Assembly (NCBI RefSeq): GCF_004116385.1
Contig: NZ_PEIB01000009.1
Location: 81,290 to 145,289, forward strand
Reading direction: 5' to 3'
Source of the DNA: Veronia nyctiphanis
GTDB lineage: Bacteria; Pseudomonadota; Gammaproteobacteria; Enterobacterales; Vibrionaceae
DNA length: 64,000 nucleotides
This document shows, piece by piece, positions 39,003 to 48,421 of the stretch; within the stretch, counting starts at the first letter, position 1; the number at the start of each line of letters is the position of its first letter. The translations under genes and the position numbers were made by a program. Below the pieces are notes generated by a model. The model did not search any database. It saw only the letters and a list, made by a program, of their open reading frames with translations, and had not been told where the DNA came from.

Positions 39003-40787
39003 ATGAATATTTTAATGGCGTTGTCACAGCGTGAAGTGACCGGGGCAGAAGTCTATGCCACCACTGTCGGCGATGCATTAACCGAACGCGGACACAACGT
39101 CTTTTATGTGTCAGATACGCTGACCAAACCCCACAAAGGGCCGTTTTTTTCACTGCGATTTAACAAACGCAGTGTGCCACGTCGTTTCTGGCACGTCGGC
39201 TATCTGATTTACCTGATTAAGAAGCATAAGATACAACTGGTACACGCCCACTCACGTGCTTCAAGCTGGAGCTGTCACGTCGCCTGTAAGCTCACAGGCA
39301 CCCCAATGGTCACAACAGTGCATGGCAGGCAGCCTGTCCATCGTTCACGTAAAAAATTCCATGCCATGGGTAACCGTGCATTACCTGTATGTGAAGCGAT
39401 TTATACGCAGTTACTTGAGGATTTGGATGTGCCTCCTGACACCATGACGGTCAGTCGAAATGGCATCAGTACAGATCGTTACCAGTGGACAGACGCGCCT
39501 GAAAATACCAAAAAGGTCATTTCGATTATTGGCAGGCTCAGCGGCCCAAAAGGCGATCTTTGCTTCCGTCTTTTGGATGAATGCCTGGATCTGGAAAAAT
39601 ACGACGTTAAGATTGTGACAGGTACGCAACCCACAGAGCGTTTTGATAGATTCAAAACCAAAGCTGATTTTGTTGGCTACGTCGAGGATGTACCGGGCAT
39701 GATGGCGAAATCTGATCTCGTGATTGGGGCCGGACGTGTTGCCATGGAGTCACTTCTTTGCGGAAGACCGACCTTTGCGATTGGAGAAGCTATCTCTATC
39801 GGCCCCGTCACCGAAGAAACCATTGAACATGCAATGGCCACCAACTTTGGCGATATTGGTCCAAAAGACTTAGACATTGATTTTTCAATGATCGCTCAGC
39901 AAATCGAACAAGCGCTTTCTTCTCCTCACTGTGAAAAGACGGTCACTGAGAAGGTCAAAGATAATTACGACCTCGATAATATCGTCACTCAACTCGAAGA
40001 CATTTACCAAACGGTGTATGTCCGAACACGTAGACGTGAAATACCCGTATTGATGTATCACAGGTTCTCAGACAGCGAAGAGAGCCGCAGTGACATGGCG
40101 CCTTATATCGACATTGCAATGTTTGAAAAGCACCTCAAGCTGCTAAAAAAACTGGGCTTTGAAACACTGACATTTGCAGATATCCAGAAGAACGGATTGA
40201 TATCTCGCCTTGAAGAAGGCAAACGCTACTGCATGATCACAGTGGATGACGGTTTCAAGGACAACTTGACTCTGATGCTTCCACTGCTCAAGAAGTATAA
40301 CTTCAAGGCAGTTGTCTATGCAGTGACAGGTATCGACTACAACAAGTGGGATGTCGAACACCCCGATACACCAGAAAAGCGCTTTGACTTGATGAATCCA
40401 GCTGAACTGAAGGAACTTTCAGATTCCGGCCATGTCGAAATTGGCGGTCATACATTGACGCACCCACATCTGGATAGACTTCCTAGAGAAAAACAACATG
40501 CAGAAATCACGGAAAATAAAAATCAGTTAGAAGAGCTATTGGGCTACCCACTTGTCTCTTTCGCGTATCCATACGGTGATTGGAACGATGACAGTCAATC
40601 ATTGGCAAAAGAGGCGGGATACCAATTTGCCGTCGCAACAAACAGTGGCCCATTGGCCTTTCATGAAGAACCCTTTTTAATCCGTCGCATAGGTATCTAC
40701 CCGGGTACTGATGTGTTTGGATTGTTTAGGAAAGTAATTGGCAATTACCTGTTCAGAAAAGTAAAAGATGAGACGTACCATGGCTGA
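39003..40787 (+). CDS. Fusion of a GT4 glycosyltransferase and a polysaccharide deacetylase
   Basis: A 594-residue two-domain protein. Residues 1 to about 340 are a GT-B glycosyltransferase: MNILMALSQREVTGAEVYAT, VHAHSRASSW, SRNGISTDRYQW and the C-terminal IGAGRVAMESLLCGRPTFAI. Residues from about 350 are a NodB/CE4 deacetylase: VLMYHRFSDSEESR, ITVDDGFKDNLTLMLPLLKK with the metal-binding Asp, IGGHTLTHPHLDRL with the two His, and FAYPYGDWND. It would both transfer a sugar and deacetylate an N-acetyl group during core or surface glycan synthesis. No membrane span is seen, so it is probably cytosolic. Its stop overlaps the next gene. Confidence 0.88.
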   Translation: MNILMALSQREVTGAEVYATTVGDALTERGHNVFYVSDTLTKPHKGPFFSLRFNKRSVPRRFWHVGYLIYLIKKHKIQLVHAHSRASSWSCHVACKLTGTPMVTTVHGRQPVHRSRKKFHAMGNRALPVCEAIYTQLLEDLDVPPDTMTVSRNGISTDRYQWTDAPENTKKVISIIGRLSGPKGDLCFRLLDECLDLEKYDVKIVTGTQPTERFDRFKTKADFVGYVEDVPGMMAKSDLVIGAGRVAMESLLCGRPTFAIGEAISIGPVTEETIEHAMATNFGDIGPKDLDIDFSMIAQQIEQALSSPHCEKTVTEKVKDNYDLDNIVTQLEDIYQTVYVRTRRREIPVLMYHRFSDSEESRSDMAPYIDIAMFEKHLKLLKKLGFETLTFADIQKNGLISRLEEGKRYCMITVDDGFKDNLTLMLPLLKKYNFKAVVYAVTGIDYNKWDVEHPDTPEKRFDLMNPAELKELSDSGHVEIGGHTLTHPHLDRLPREKQHAEITENKNQLEELLGYPLVSFAYPYGDWNDDSQSLAKEAGYQFAVATNSGPLAFHEEPFLIRRIGIYPGTDVFGLFRKVIGNYLFRKVKDETYHG

Positions 40788-41346
40788 TTTCATGACTCTC
40801 CTATCCTTCAAGCTAAGGAATAGAGTGCGCATTGATAGTGGTAATACAGTCCACTTTGGAAATAACAATCGGATTCGAAAGTGTATAGTCGATATTCATG
40901 GCGCAGGAAACACTTTGATTTTCAAAGATGGCGCCAACCTTAGAGGTGTGCACTTAGAGTTGATAGGCAATAACTGTACTCTAACGATAGGTAAAAACTG
41001 TGTAATCGGTGAAGAGTGCTACTTTTCATGCCGAGAAAAAGGAACGAACCTCACTATTGGGGACAACTGTATGTTCTCACGTAATGTGAAGTTGATGACT
41101 AGTGACGGCCATGACGTTAGTCAAAATGGTATCCGTATAAATCCGGCTGAGAATATTGAGATTGGCAGTCGCGTTTGGCTCGCTGACAATGTCACTGTGC
41201 TAAAAGGTTGCTGTATTGCTTCGGGAAGCATTGTAGGTATAAATTCCATTGTCACAAAAAATATCCCCTCAAACTCGGTTGCTGTTGGTTGCCCAGCAAA
41301 AGTCGTAAAGTCTGAAATCTCTTGGGACGAAAAGCTAACTTTTTGA
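40780..41346 (+). CDS. Hexapeptide-repeat acyltransferase (WbbJ-like)
   Basis: A 188-residue left-handed beta-helix protein starting MADFMTLLSFKLRN. Hexapeptide repeats run through the middle (LTIGKNCVIGEECYF, LTIGDNCMFSRNVKL), with the catalytic-type histidine in MTSDGHDVS and the C-terminal SNSVAVGCPAKVVK found in LPS O-acetyltransferases. It starts inside the end of the fusion gene by an eight-base overlap, so the two are translationally coupled. Acceptor unknown; acetylation of a core sugar is likely. Confidence 0.87.
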   Translation: MADFMTLLSFKLRNRVRIDSGNTVHFGNNNRIRKCIVDIHGAGNTLIFKDGANLRGVHLELIGNNCTLTIGKNCVIGEECYFSCREKGTNLTIGDNCMFSRNVKLMTSDGHDVSQNGIRINPAENIEIGSRVWLADNVTVLKGCCIASGSIVGINSIVTKNIPSNSVAVGCPAKVVKSEISWDEKLTF

Positions 41347-41375
41347 AGCCAGCGTCAACATAGAGAGTATTAACA

Positions 41376-42416
41376 ATGAAGACAAAAATATTAATTATCG
41401 GACCATCTTGGGTTGGCGATATGGTGATGTCGCAGAGTCTGTACATCACCCTTCGAGAACTAAACCCTAACTGCTTGATTGACGTTTTGGCGCCAGCTTG
41501 GTGTCGACCTGTGCTTGAGCGGATGCCTGAAGTCAACGAAGCGCTGGAAATGCCTTTTGGTCACGGAGAGTTCAACTTATCCGGCCGCTGGAAACTGGGA
41601 AAAAGTCTCAAAAGCAACGACTACACACATGCGTTTGTCCTACCTCGTTCAGCTAAGTCTGCCTTCATTCCATTTTTTGCTGGCGTGCCAAACCGAACTG
41701 GGTGGAAGGGAGAGATGCGTTATGGCCTGTTAAATGACATACGCGCTGATAGGACTGTTTTTCAGTACATGGTAGAACGCTATGTTGGGCTGGCCTATCC
41801 CAAAGAAGTCATGATGGACAAGACAGAATTCCGTACCATCAAGCACCCTTCACTTCGAGTTGACGAAGACAACCAAACCGATTGTCTAAAACGCTTCAAT
41901 ATTTCAGACACCCCTATCGTCGGCATTTGCCCCGGTGCTGAGTTTGGGCCGGCTAAGCGTTGGCCTGAAGCACATTATACAAAAGTGGCAGAAACACTTA
42001 TCCGCGAGGGTAATCAGGTTTTGTTGTTCGGTGGTCCCAAAGACAACGATGTTGCACAGTTGATCAAAGGTGCGTTGCCAGAAGAGCTTAAAGAGAGGTG
42101 TTTCAACTTGGCGGGTGAAACAAGCTTGGTCGACGCAGTGGATTTACTCGCAGCATGTCATACCGTGTTCTCTAATGACTCAGGTCTTATGCACGTTGCG
42201 GCGGCTGTCGGCGCTAACATTGTCGCAATTTATGGTTCCAGCTCCCCCAAGTACACGCCACCACTTTCTGAAAATGTGCAAATGGTGAATACGGATATCG
42301 CGTGCAGACCTTGCTTCAAACGAGAGTGTCCGCTTAATCATCTCAAATGCCTGACCGAATTATCTGTCGAGCATGTCATCAAAGCTTACCGAGATCTGCC
42401 GCAATTAGGACATTGA
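41376..42416 (+). CDS. waaF: ADP-heptose:LPS heptosyltransferase II
   Basis: A GT9 enzyme adding the second heptose to the inner core. The 346-residue protein starts MKTKILIIGPSWVGDMVMSQ; the conserved blocks ICPGAEFGPAKRWPEAHY and SNDSGLMHVAAAVG bind the nucleotide sugar. GSSSPKYTPP and CRPCFKRECPLNHLKCL are typical of WaaF. It follows the acyltransferase by 29 bases. Confidence 0.95.
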   Translation: MKTKILIIGPSWVGDMVMSQSLYITLRELNPNCLIDVLAPAWCRPVLERMPEVNEALEMPFGHGEFNLSGRWKLGKSLKSNDYTHAFVLPRSAKSAFIPFFAGVPNRTGWKGEMRYGLLNDIRADRTVFQYMVERYVGLAYPKEVMMDKTEFRTIKHPSLRVDEDNQTDCLKRFNISDTPIVGICPGAEFGPAKRWPEAHYTKVAETLIREGNQVLLFGGPKDNDVAQLIKGALPEELKERCFNLAGETSLVDAVDLLAACHTVFSNDSGLMHVAAAVGANIVAIYGSSSPKYTPPLSENVQMVNTDIACRPCFKRECPLNHLKCLTELSVEHVIKAYRDLPQLGH

Positions 42417-42532
42417 TCTGCGTAACATTACGTAATCACTCGGCGAAAATTACCATCTAAATCGGTATACTCACCCTCAGCCCATTTACTAGCCAGAGTG
42501 ATACGTCATCACTCAGTGTCACGGAGAAGAAC

Positions 42533-43483
42533 ATGAGCCAGGCTCCTGTCATTTCGATTGTATGTCCTTGTTTTAATGAACAGGAAGTTCTTGAAACGTT
42601 CACCTCAAAAATAACGGATATTCTCTCGACTACCGGGTACACCTACGAGCTACTTTTCATCAACGATGGCAGTAAAGACAATACCTTTTCAGTGCTCAAG
42701 AAACTTCAAGGTGAGAATCGCCATATCCGTATTATCAATTTATCGAGAAACTTCGGTAAGGAAGCGGCGATGACCGCAGGACTGGATCAAGCCCTCGGTG
42801 AAGTCATTATTCCGATCGATGCCGATCTGCAAGATCCTCCTGAACTCATCCATGATTTTCTGCTTGAATGGAAAAATGGCTACGATGTTGTTGTCGCCAG
42901 ACGAAAAGACAGAAGTAGCGACTCTCTGGCAAAAAAGATTACTGCCAGTCTTTTTTATAAGTTCCACAACTCGATAGCTCAGGTGGAAATCCCCGATAAC
43001 GTCGGTGACTTTAGGTTGATCACCAGAAAGGTTGTGACGGCAATTCAACTGCTTCCTGAAAACCAGCGTTTTATGAAAGGCATCTTTTCTTGGGTTGGCT
43101 TTAACACCAAAGTGGTGGAGTATACGCGTGCACCCCGCGCAGCCGGTGAGACCAGTTTCAATGGTTGGCGGCTTTGGAATTTTGCTCTCGATGGCATTAC
43201 CAGTTTCAGTACAGTCCCGCTTCGAATCTGGCTTTATATTGGACTGTTCATTTCATTCGCATCATTCATATACGGCAGCATTATCATCCTAAAGACATTG
43301 ATAATGGGCCATGATGTTCCCGGTTACCCTTCACTGATAGCCGTTGTCCTCTTTCTAGGTGGCATCCAATTGGTTGGGCTAGGTGTCATGGGTGAATACA
43401 TTGGCAGGCTGTATATAGAATCAAAGCGAAGACCCACTTACATCCTTGAGAAAGATACCAGCAATGAAAAAGACGCTGAATAA
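42533..43483 (+). CDS. Membrane GT2 glycosyltransferase, GtrB-like
   Basis: A 316-residue undecaprenyl-phosphate sugar transferase. The GT2 domain has ISIVCPCFNEQEVLETF, the DXD-type LGEVIIPIDADLQDPPE and VGDFRLITRKV. Two membrane spans close the C-terminus, near residues 233-257 and 270-292. This is the GtrB/YkcC/DPM1-like architecture, which loads a sugar from UDP onto undecaprenyl phosphate for use outside the cell. It overlaps the following GtrA-like gene by 20 bases, and a polytopic transferase comes next. The sugar, glucose or another, is unknown. Confidence 0.9.
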   Translation: MSQAPVISIVCPCFNEQEVLETFTSKITDILSTTGYTYELLFINDGSKDNTFSVLKKLQGENRHIRIINLSRNFGKEAAMTAGLDQALGEVIIPIDADLQDPPELIHDFLLEWKNGYDVVVARRKDRSSDSLAKKITASLFYKFHNSIAQVEIPDNVGDFRLITRKVVTAIQLLPENQRFMKGIFSWVGFNTKVVEYTRAPRAAGETSFNGWRLWNFALDGITSFSTVPLRIWLYIGLFISFASFIYGSIIILKTLIMGHDVPGYPSLIAVVLFLGGIQLVGLGVMGEYIGRLYIESKRRPTYILEKDTSNEKDAE

Positions 43484-43871
43484 ACTGCTCGAAATCAGAG
43501 TCATCAGGTACGGTTTAACAGGTGGGTTAGCCACCTTCACCCATGTTGCTATCGCCTTTTCAATGCTGCACTTCTTCACCCCTTCGGTCTTTCTCGCCAA
43601 TGTGGTGGGGTTTTGCTGCGCGTTTATTCTCTCTTACCTGATGCAGTCTCTGTTTGTCTTTCAACATGCGTTAACCTTGAAAAACGCACAGCGCTTTTTC
43701 ATCGTCCAATTCGCCGCATTACTGACAGCGCAACTGATCAGCGAATTATTCAGAGACACTAACAGCTACCTGAGGGTACTTCTGGTGGTTTTACTCTTGC
43801 CAGCAATCACTTACCTCATCCATAGATTCTGGACTTATCGTCAGGACACTGGCTCACCCATTTCCAAATGA
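43464..43871 (+). CDS. GtrA-like flippase
   Basis: A 135-residue protein with four predicted membrane spans and the GtrA family start IRYGLTGGLATFTHVAIAFS. The LPS gtr module uses GtrA to turn the undecaprenyl-linked sugar to the periplasmic face. The ATG at 43464 lies inside the end of the GtrB-like gene, a sign of coupling. The C-terminus HRFWTYRQ is typical for GtrA. Confidence 0.88.
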   Translation: MKKTLNKLLEIRVIRYGLTGGLATFTHVAIAFSMLHFFTPSVFLANVVGFCCAFILSYLMQSLFVFQHALTLKNAQRFFIVQFAALLTAQLISELFRDTNSYLRVLLVVLLLPAITYLIHRFWTYRQDTGSPISK

Positions 43872-43896
43872 CTTATCGACTCGGAACTGCCTAATC

Positions 43897-45200
43897 ATGA
43901 ATCAGGACCACTTCCTAAACCGTTATTTTACGCCGTTTTACATGGGCGCACTGCTGATTGGCACGCTGCTGGCAGTTATCTATGCCAACAATCAAATACT
44001 AACTGGCGATCAGACACAAATGCTGGACAAAGGCTACCTCGGCGCATATCAAGGTATCTGGCAGGCGTTTGGCAATGCTGCAAGTGCCGTTGGTAATGTG
44101 CCTGGCTCTTTATCGGCTGTGATTGTCGGCGGGCCTCTGGTCCTGTGGGACAGCCCATGGGCTCCAATGGCCCTGTTAATTGCATTGAGCTAGTCTCGTT
44201 TCTGCTGTTTGATGCGGTTATCAAATGCATCTTCTCTCAGCCCGTCAGACTGGCATTTATGGTGCTGTATTGGTTAAACCCATGGCTGCTCTACGACAGC
44301 CTGATGTACAACCCGTCCTACCTTTGTTTCTTTACCGCTTTGCATTTTTGGTCGGCGTTTAAGATGCGGCATCAGGCCTCATTCATCTATAGCTTTTTGC
44401 ATGTCGTCGCAATTGGTGGAACCATGCAACTGCACTACTCTTGGCCAGTTCTTGCTGTGATGTCGATGTACCTTTTTTACCGCAGAATGATACATATTTC
44501 GTGGGTTGGAGCAATTTCAGGCGGGCTGGCAATTGTGGCGTCGTTAATTCCTTATCTACAAGAATACATGGCCAACGACAGCATCAGCCGTGAGAGTGAC
44601 CGCTATATTGGCTACGGCGCTGTGCATGTATACCCGGTACTGAAAGCTGTGCTCTACTGGCTTCGCTACGGTTCAACGCTCTTTTCTAACCGTATCATTA
44701 CTGATGCGTCGTTTGACTGGCTGACAACTGTGAGTTGGTTACAGATGGTGATTCAGTACTGCTGGCAAGCGGTATTATTTGTTGTTGGTGCAATCACTGT
44801 TGTAGTTTCAGCAAAGCTTAACTGGAAATACTGGAAGGTCATTAAGCCAACCATAAAGCGTCAACATGTGATTGAGGATGATACTCACTGGCTACTTCTG
44901 TTTGCGCTGGCAACCGTTATAGGAATTATTGTCAGTGCCATGTTATCGCCCATTACCTTTTCATACTGGCATTTGATACTGACTTATCCGCTAGCACTGA
45001 TACCCTTGCTGGTGAAAGCACAAAGCTGGCAACAGAAAAAGCCTGAGCGTTTTACCCAGTTACTTCTTGGTCTGGCAGGCTTCTTCCTTATCATCAATCT
45101 GGTGGCATCACATGACAGTGATAAATACTCTTATAAAGTGAATTACGCTGATCAGGTAGAAAGCCGATTGATTGATATTGGGCTGCAACCACAGCAATAA
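43897..45200 (+). CDS. Polytopic membrane protein, GtrC-like transferase, frameshifted
   Basis: About 434 residues after one base is restored near 44187, where a TAG cuts the frame after PMALLIAL; restored, it reads LLIALELVSFLLFDAVIKC. It has a first span after HFLNRYFTPFYMG, a periplasmic loop with GDQTQMLDKGYLGAYQGIWQ and eight or more further spans. The topology is that of GT-C transferases. Following GtrB- and GtrA-like genes, it is probably the variable enzyme that moves the sugar onto LPS or another surface glycan. Specificity is unknown; similarity to a named GtrC was not recognised. Confidence 0.7.
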
Positions 45201-45254
45201 TCTAAAAGGGGCCCGCAATAGGGCCCTTTATAGTAAACTGACGCCAATTTAACG

Positions 45255-46532
45255 ATGACAGGTATGATTGTGCGGATCGTTTACACCTTACTGCTTATTC
45301 TTGCTGCCCCTTTTCTGTTATTTGGGCTCTACAAAAGCAAACCGGGGAAACCACCGATTGGTAAACGCTGGCGAGAGCATTTCGGGTTCGCTCCTGCTAT
45401 TTCATCAGACTCACCGCTCTGGTTACATACGGTATCCGTCGGAGAAACCATTGCTGCAAAGCCTTTATTACTGGCACTTCGCAAGCAACACCCTGACCTT
45501 CCGATTTTAGTGACCACCACGACCACAACGGGCGCGGCAATTGCAGAAAAGCTAGGGCATGACATCGAACATAGATATATGCCGATCGATTTTGCATTCG
45601 CAGTGCGTGGCTTTATTAAGCGTATAAATCCGCGAGCACTGGTTATCATGGAAACCGAGCTATGGCCTAATACCCTTGCTACGGTATCTGGTGCCAATAT
45701 CCCGGTTGTTGTGATGAATGCAAGATTGTCCGAGCGCTCAAAAAGTCGCTATCAGCGAGTTCCTCCCTTCCTCAAATTACTGACAAAGAACATTGATCAT
45801 ATTGCCTGTCAATTTAGAGAAGATGCTGAAAGATTTGCGGATTTGGGTTTCAAGCCCGAACAGCTCTCAATCACAGGTTCGATCAAATTCGACTTGCCGC
45901 AGTTTGATAATCAAATGCCTGACGTTGTCTCTCTCACCGAAGAAATAGCCGGGAGACCAGTATGGATCGCGGCAAGTACGCACCCGGGGGAAGACGATAT
46001 CTTGCTTCAAGCTCACAAAGCGCTACTGGATAAAGTACCATCTGCATTAATGATCTTGGTACCTCGTCATCCACAGCGTTTTGATGACGTTTATACGCAG
46101 GCACAACACATGGGGTTTGATGTTGTCCGCCGGAGCAGTGCTGAACGAGTATCGCCAAGCACGCAGCTTTATCTCGGTGATACCATGGGTGAGATGATGA
46201 AGATGTTCGCCGTCAGTGACATTGCCTTTATGGCTGGCAGTCTAATTGGTGAAAAGGTTGGTGGTCATAACCTTTTAGAGCCCGCTTCCCTCGCCAAACC
46301 GCTGCTTACCGGGCCAAGTTACTACAATTTTCAAGTGATCGGCGATCAGCTGATAGAAGATGGAGCCTGCCAGATTTGCAGTACCAGTGACGAAATTGCT
46401 ACTGCGTTAACCGCTGCTTTCAATGCTCCACAAGAAAGAGAGCAACAAGGGCTCCAGGCGCTATCGATTGTCGAAAGTAACCGCGGCGCTGTAGGTAAAA
46501 CGCTCAAGGCTCTCGCACCCTTTATTGGCTAG
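45255..46532 (+). CDS. waaA: Kdo transferase WaaA (KdtA)
   Basis: Transfers Kdo from CMP-Kdo to lipid IVA. The 425-residue protein has an N-terminal membrane anchor (RIVYTLLLILAAPFLLFGL), the catalytic glutamate block LWLHTVSVGETIAAKP and the Kdo-transferase motifs VPRHPQRFDDV and GHNLLEPASLAKPLLTGP. An inner start at 45264 (MIVRIVYT) is equally possible. A Kdo kinase gene lies next to it on the other strand, the combination known from Haemophilus and Vibrio, where WaaA adds a single Kdo that is then phosphorylated. The stop overlaps kdkA by four bases. Confidence 0.95.
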   Translation: MTGMIVRIVYTLLLILAAPFLLFGLYKSKPGKPPIGKRWREHFGFAPAISSDSPLWLHTVSVGETIAAKPLLLALRKQHPDLPILVTTTTTTGAAIAEKLGHDIEHRYMPIDFAFAVRGFIKRINPRALVIMETELWPNTLATVSGANIPVVVMNARLSERSKSRYQRVPPFLKLLTKNIDHIACQFREDAERFADLGFKPEQLSITGSIKFDLPQFDNQMPDVVSLTEEIAGRPVWIAASTHPGEDDILLQAHKALLDKVPSALMILVPRHPQRFDDVYTQAQHMGFDVVRRSSAERVSPSTQLYLGDTMGEMMKMFAVSDIAFMAGSLIGEKVGGHNLLEPASLAKPLLTGPSYYNFQVIGDQLIEDGACQICSTSDEIATALTAAFNAPQEREQQGLQALSIVESNRGAVGKTLKALAPFIG

Positions 46533-47257
46533 TTGCCATAGCCTTTGAGTAGTTGCAGCCAGTTATCTTCCTGCCAATGAATACCAAAGCGGTTTTGTTC
46601 TTTCAGGAACGACCGCTTGAGCCGCGCAAGATTATCAGACTTCCAGTTGTCGCCCGCTTTCTGACCGCATTTGTCAAAGTCAATTAGCCATAGTGCGCCA
46701 TGACCATCCAACAAGATATTGTGAATATTCAGGTCGGTATGACAGATATTCATATCATGCATACGACGAACTAATTTCCCAATCTCTTGGTAAACATCGT
46801 CCGATAACTCGCTACGTTGAAGGACTGCAACTAAGTCTTTCGCATCATTGATTTTTTCGACCACTAAATCAGCTCGATAAAACAGGCCATTTCGAATAAC
46901 CCTTGCAGCTATTGGACGAGGAACAGGCAGCCCTGCAGCCTTCATCAGCGACAACAATCTAAATTCTTTCACAGCACGGGTCTGCTCCCAGCCTGTGAAA
47001 AGGTATTTGTCTTTTACCAACTTCCTGAATAACCCGCCGCGAATGTAATGACGCAGCGCTACTGCAAACTTTTCAAACTGAACAAACCATGTTGTTCCCC
47101 TTCCCTGTGCAGATCCAATCACCGCCCCTTCCTGCTGCCAAAAATCAATATCAAAACAGCGTTCAGGCTCGGTTGTCACCCACTCAGCATCAAACCATAT
47201 CTGGGTATTGCCAAGGATGACTTTTTGCTCGTTGTTCGAAGGGCGTTTTTCTTGCAC
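46529..47257 (-). CDS. kdkA: 3-deoxy-D-manno-octulosonic acid kinase KdkA
   Basis: Phosphorylates the Kdo residue of the LPS inner core. A 242-residue protein-kinase-fold enzyme: GRGTTWFVQFEKFAVALRHY near the nucleotide loop, FRADLVVEK-like YRADLVVEKINDAKDLV, catalytic loop ICHTDLNIHNILLDGHG and metal-binding LIDFDKCG. It is convergent with waaA, and the two stop codons share the palindromic CTAG at 46529-46532. No terminator separates them. Confidence 0.93.
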   Translation of the reverse strand: MQEKRPSNNEQKVILGNTQIWFDAEWVTTEPERCFDIDFWQQEGAVIGSAQGRGTTWFVQFEKFAVALRHYIRGGLFRKLVKDKYLFTGWEQTRAVKEFRLLSLMKAAGLPVPRPIAARVIRNGLFYRADLVVEKINDAKDLVAVLQRSELSDDVYQEIGKLVRRMHDMNICHTDLNIHNILLDGHGALWLIDFDKCGQKAGDNWKSDNLARLKRSFLKEQNRFGIHWQEDNWLQLLKGYGN

Positions 47258-47362
47258 GTTAAGCCTGCTGATTGGTTATCGGTGTGTTGGAATTCGCCAG
47301 TATTTTACATTGCATGGTCGTCACTGCATAATCTGTCGTTCTCAATTCAGATAAGCGACATC

Positions 47363-48421
47363 ATGGCCCTGTTTTCTTCTGCTCCTGATTCTTTATGTAT
47401 TCTCCGATTGTCAGCCATCGGCGATGTCTGCAACGCCATTGCAGCCGTTCAGAGCATTCAACGACAATGGCCAGAGACCAAACTGACCTGGATTGCAGGA
47501 AAAGCAGAAGCGTCGCTGATAGCGCCCTTGATGCCGGATGTTGAAGTCATTACCTACGATAAAAGAGCTGGCTGGCAAGGCGTAAAAACCGTCTGGAATA
47601 TCCTGAAAGGCAGACGATTCGATGCCCTGCTACACATGCAAACAGCCCTTAGAGCCAGTGTTCTGTCAATCGGCATCAAAGCCCGCTACCGCCTTGGATT
47701 TGATAAAACCCGCGTCAGCGATTTACAACAGTGGTTTACCAATGTAAAAGTGCCATCGCCAGAATCACTTCACGTGTTGGATGGCTTTATGGCATTTGCT
47801 GAGACACTGGGCGTCAAACCCGAAACGCCAAGATGGTCAATAACCTTGCCAGATCAAGATACCGCTTGGGCGTCAGAAATGATTGGCGATACACCCACAC
47901 TGATTATTGCGCCAGCAGCCAGCAAAACGTTCAAGAACTGGACGGCTGAAGGTTATGCTGCAGTGATAGAACATGCAGCATCACTTGGTTTTCGTATCCT
48001 ACTCGCTGGCGGTCCAGGAAAATCAGAGCTCGAATTGGGTGAAAAGATACAACGTCTTTTGAGCGTTAAAGTAGACAACTTGATAGGCAAAACCACGTTA
48101 CTGCAAATGGTAGCTCTTGAGCAGCAGGCAAAATTGGTGCTAGCGCCCGACAGCGGCCCCGCACATTTAGCCAATGCCATCGGCACGCCTGTTATTGGTC
48201 TGTACGCACACCATAACCCTGCCAGAACAGGTCCTTATCGGTGGCGTGACTATGTCGTCAGCGTCTATGAGGACGCCATCCTAGCGGAAACGGGGAAAAC
48301 GCCCGCCGACATTGCATGGCGCACTCGGGTAAAAGACGAAAACGCCATGCAGCGCATCACACCGGAAAACGTCATCAACACCTTTGACAGACTACTTAAA
48401 GATAAGGAATTGCAGCCATGA
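47363..48421 (+). CDS. GT9 heptosyltransferase
   Basis: A 352-residue GT-B enzyme of the heptosyltransferase family. It starts MALFSSAPDSLCILRLSAIG with the conserved DVCNAIAAVQSIQR; the C-terminal donor site is APDSGPAHLANAIGTPVIG followed by GLYAHHNPARTGPY. The position beside waaA suggests WaaC (heptosyltransferase I) or a related core enzyme; NPARTGPY resembles the WaaC/RfaC-like group of Vibrio. Frame is open far upstream, but 47363 is chosen by the family start. Its stop overlaps the next GT2 gene by four bases. Confidence 0.85.
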   Translation: MALFSSAPDSLCILRLSAIGDVCNAIAAVQSIQRQWPETKLTWIAGKAEASLIAPLMPDVEVITYDKRAGWQGVKTVWNILKGRRFDALLHMQTALRASVLSIGIKARYRLGFDKTRVSDLQQWFTNVKVPSPESLHVLDGFMAFAETLGVKPETPRWSITLPDQDTAWASEMIGDTPTLIIAPAASKTFKNWTAEGYAAVIEHAASLGFRILLAGGPGKSELELGEKIQRLLSVKVDNLIGKTTLLQMVALEQQAKLVLAPDSGPAHLANAIGTPVIGLYAHHNPARTGPYRWRDYVVSVYEDAILAETGKTPADIAWRTRVKDENAMQRITPENVINTFDRLLKDKELQP

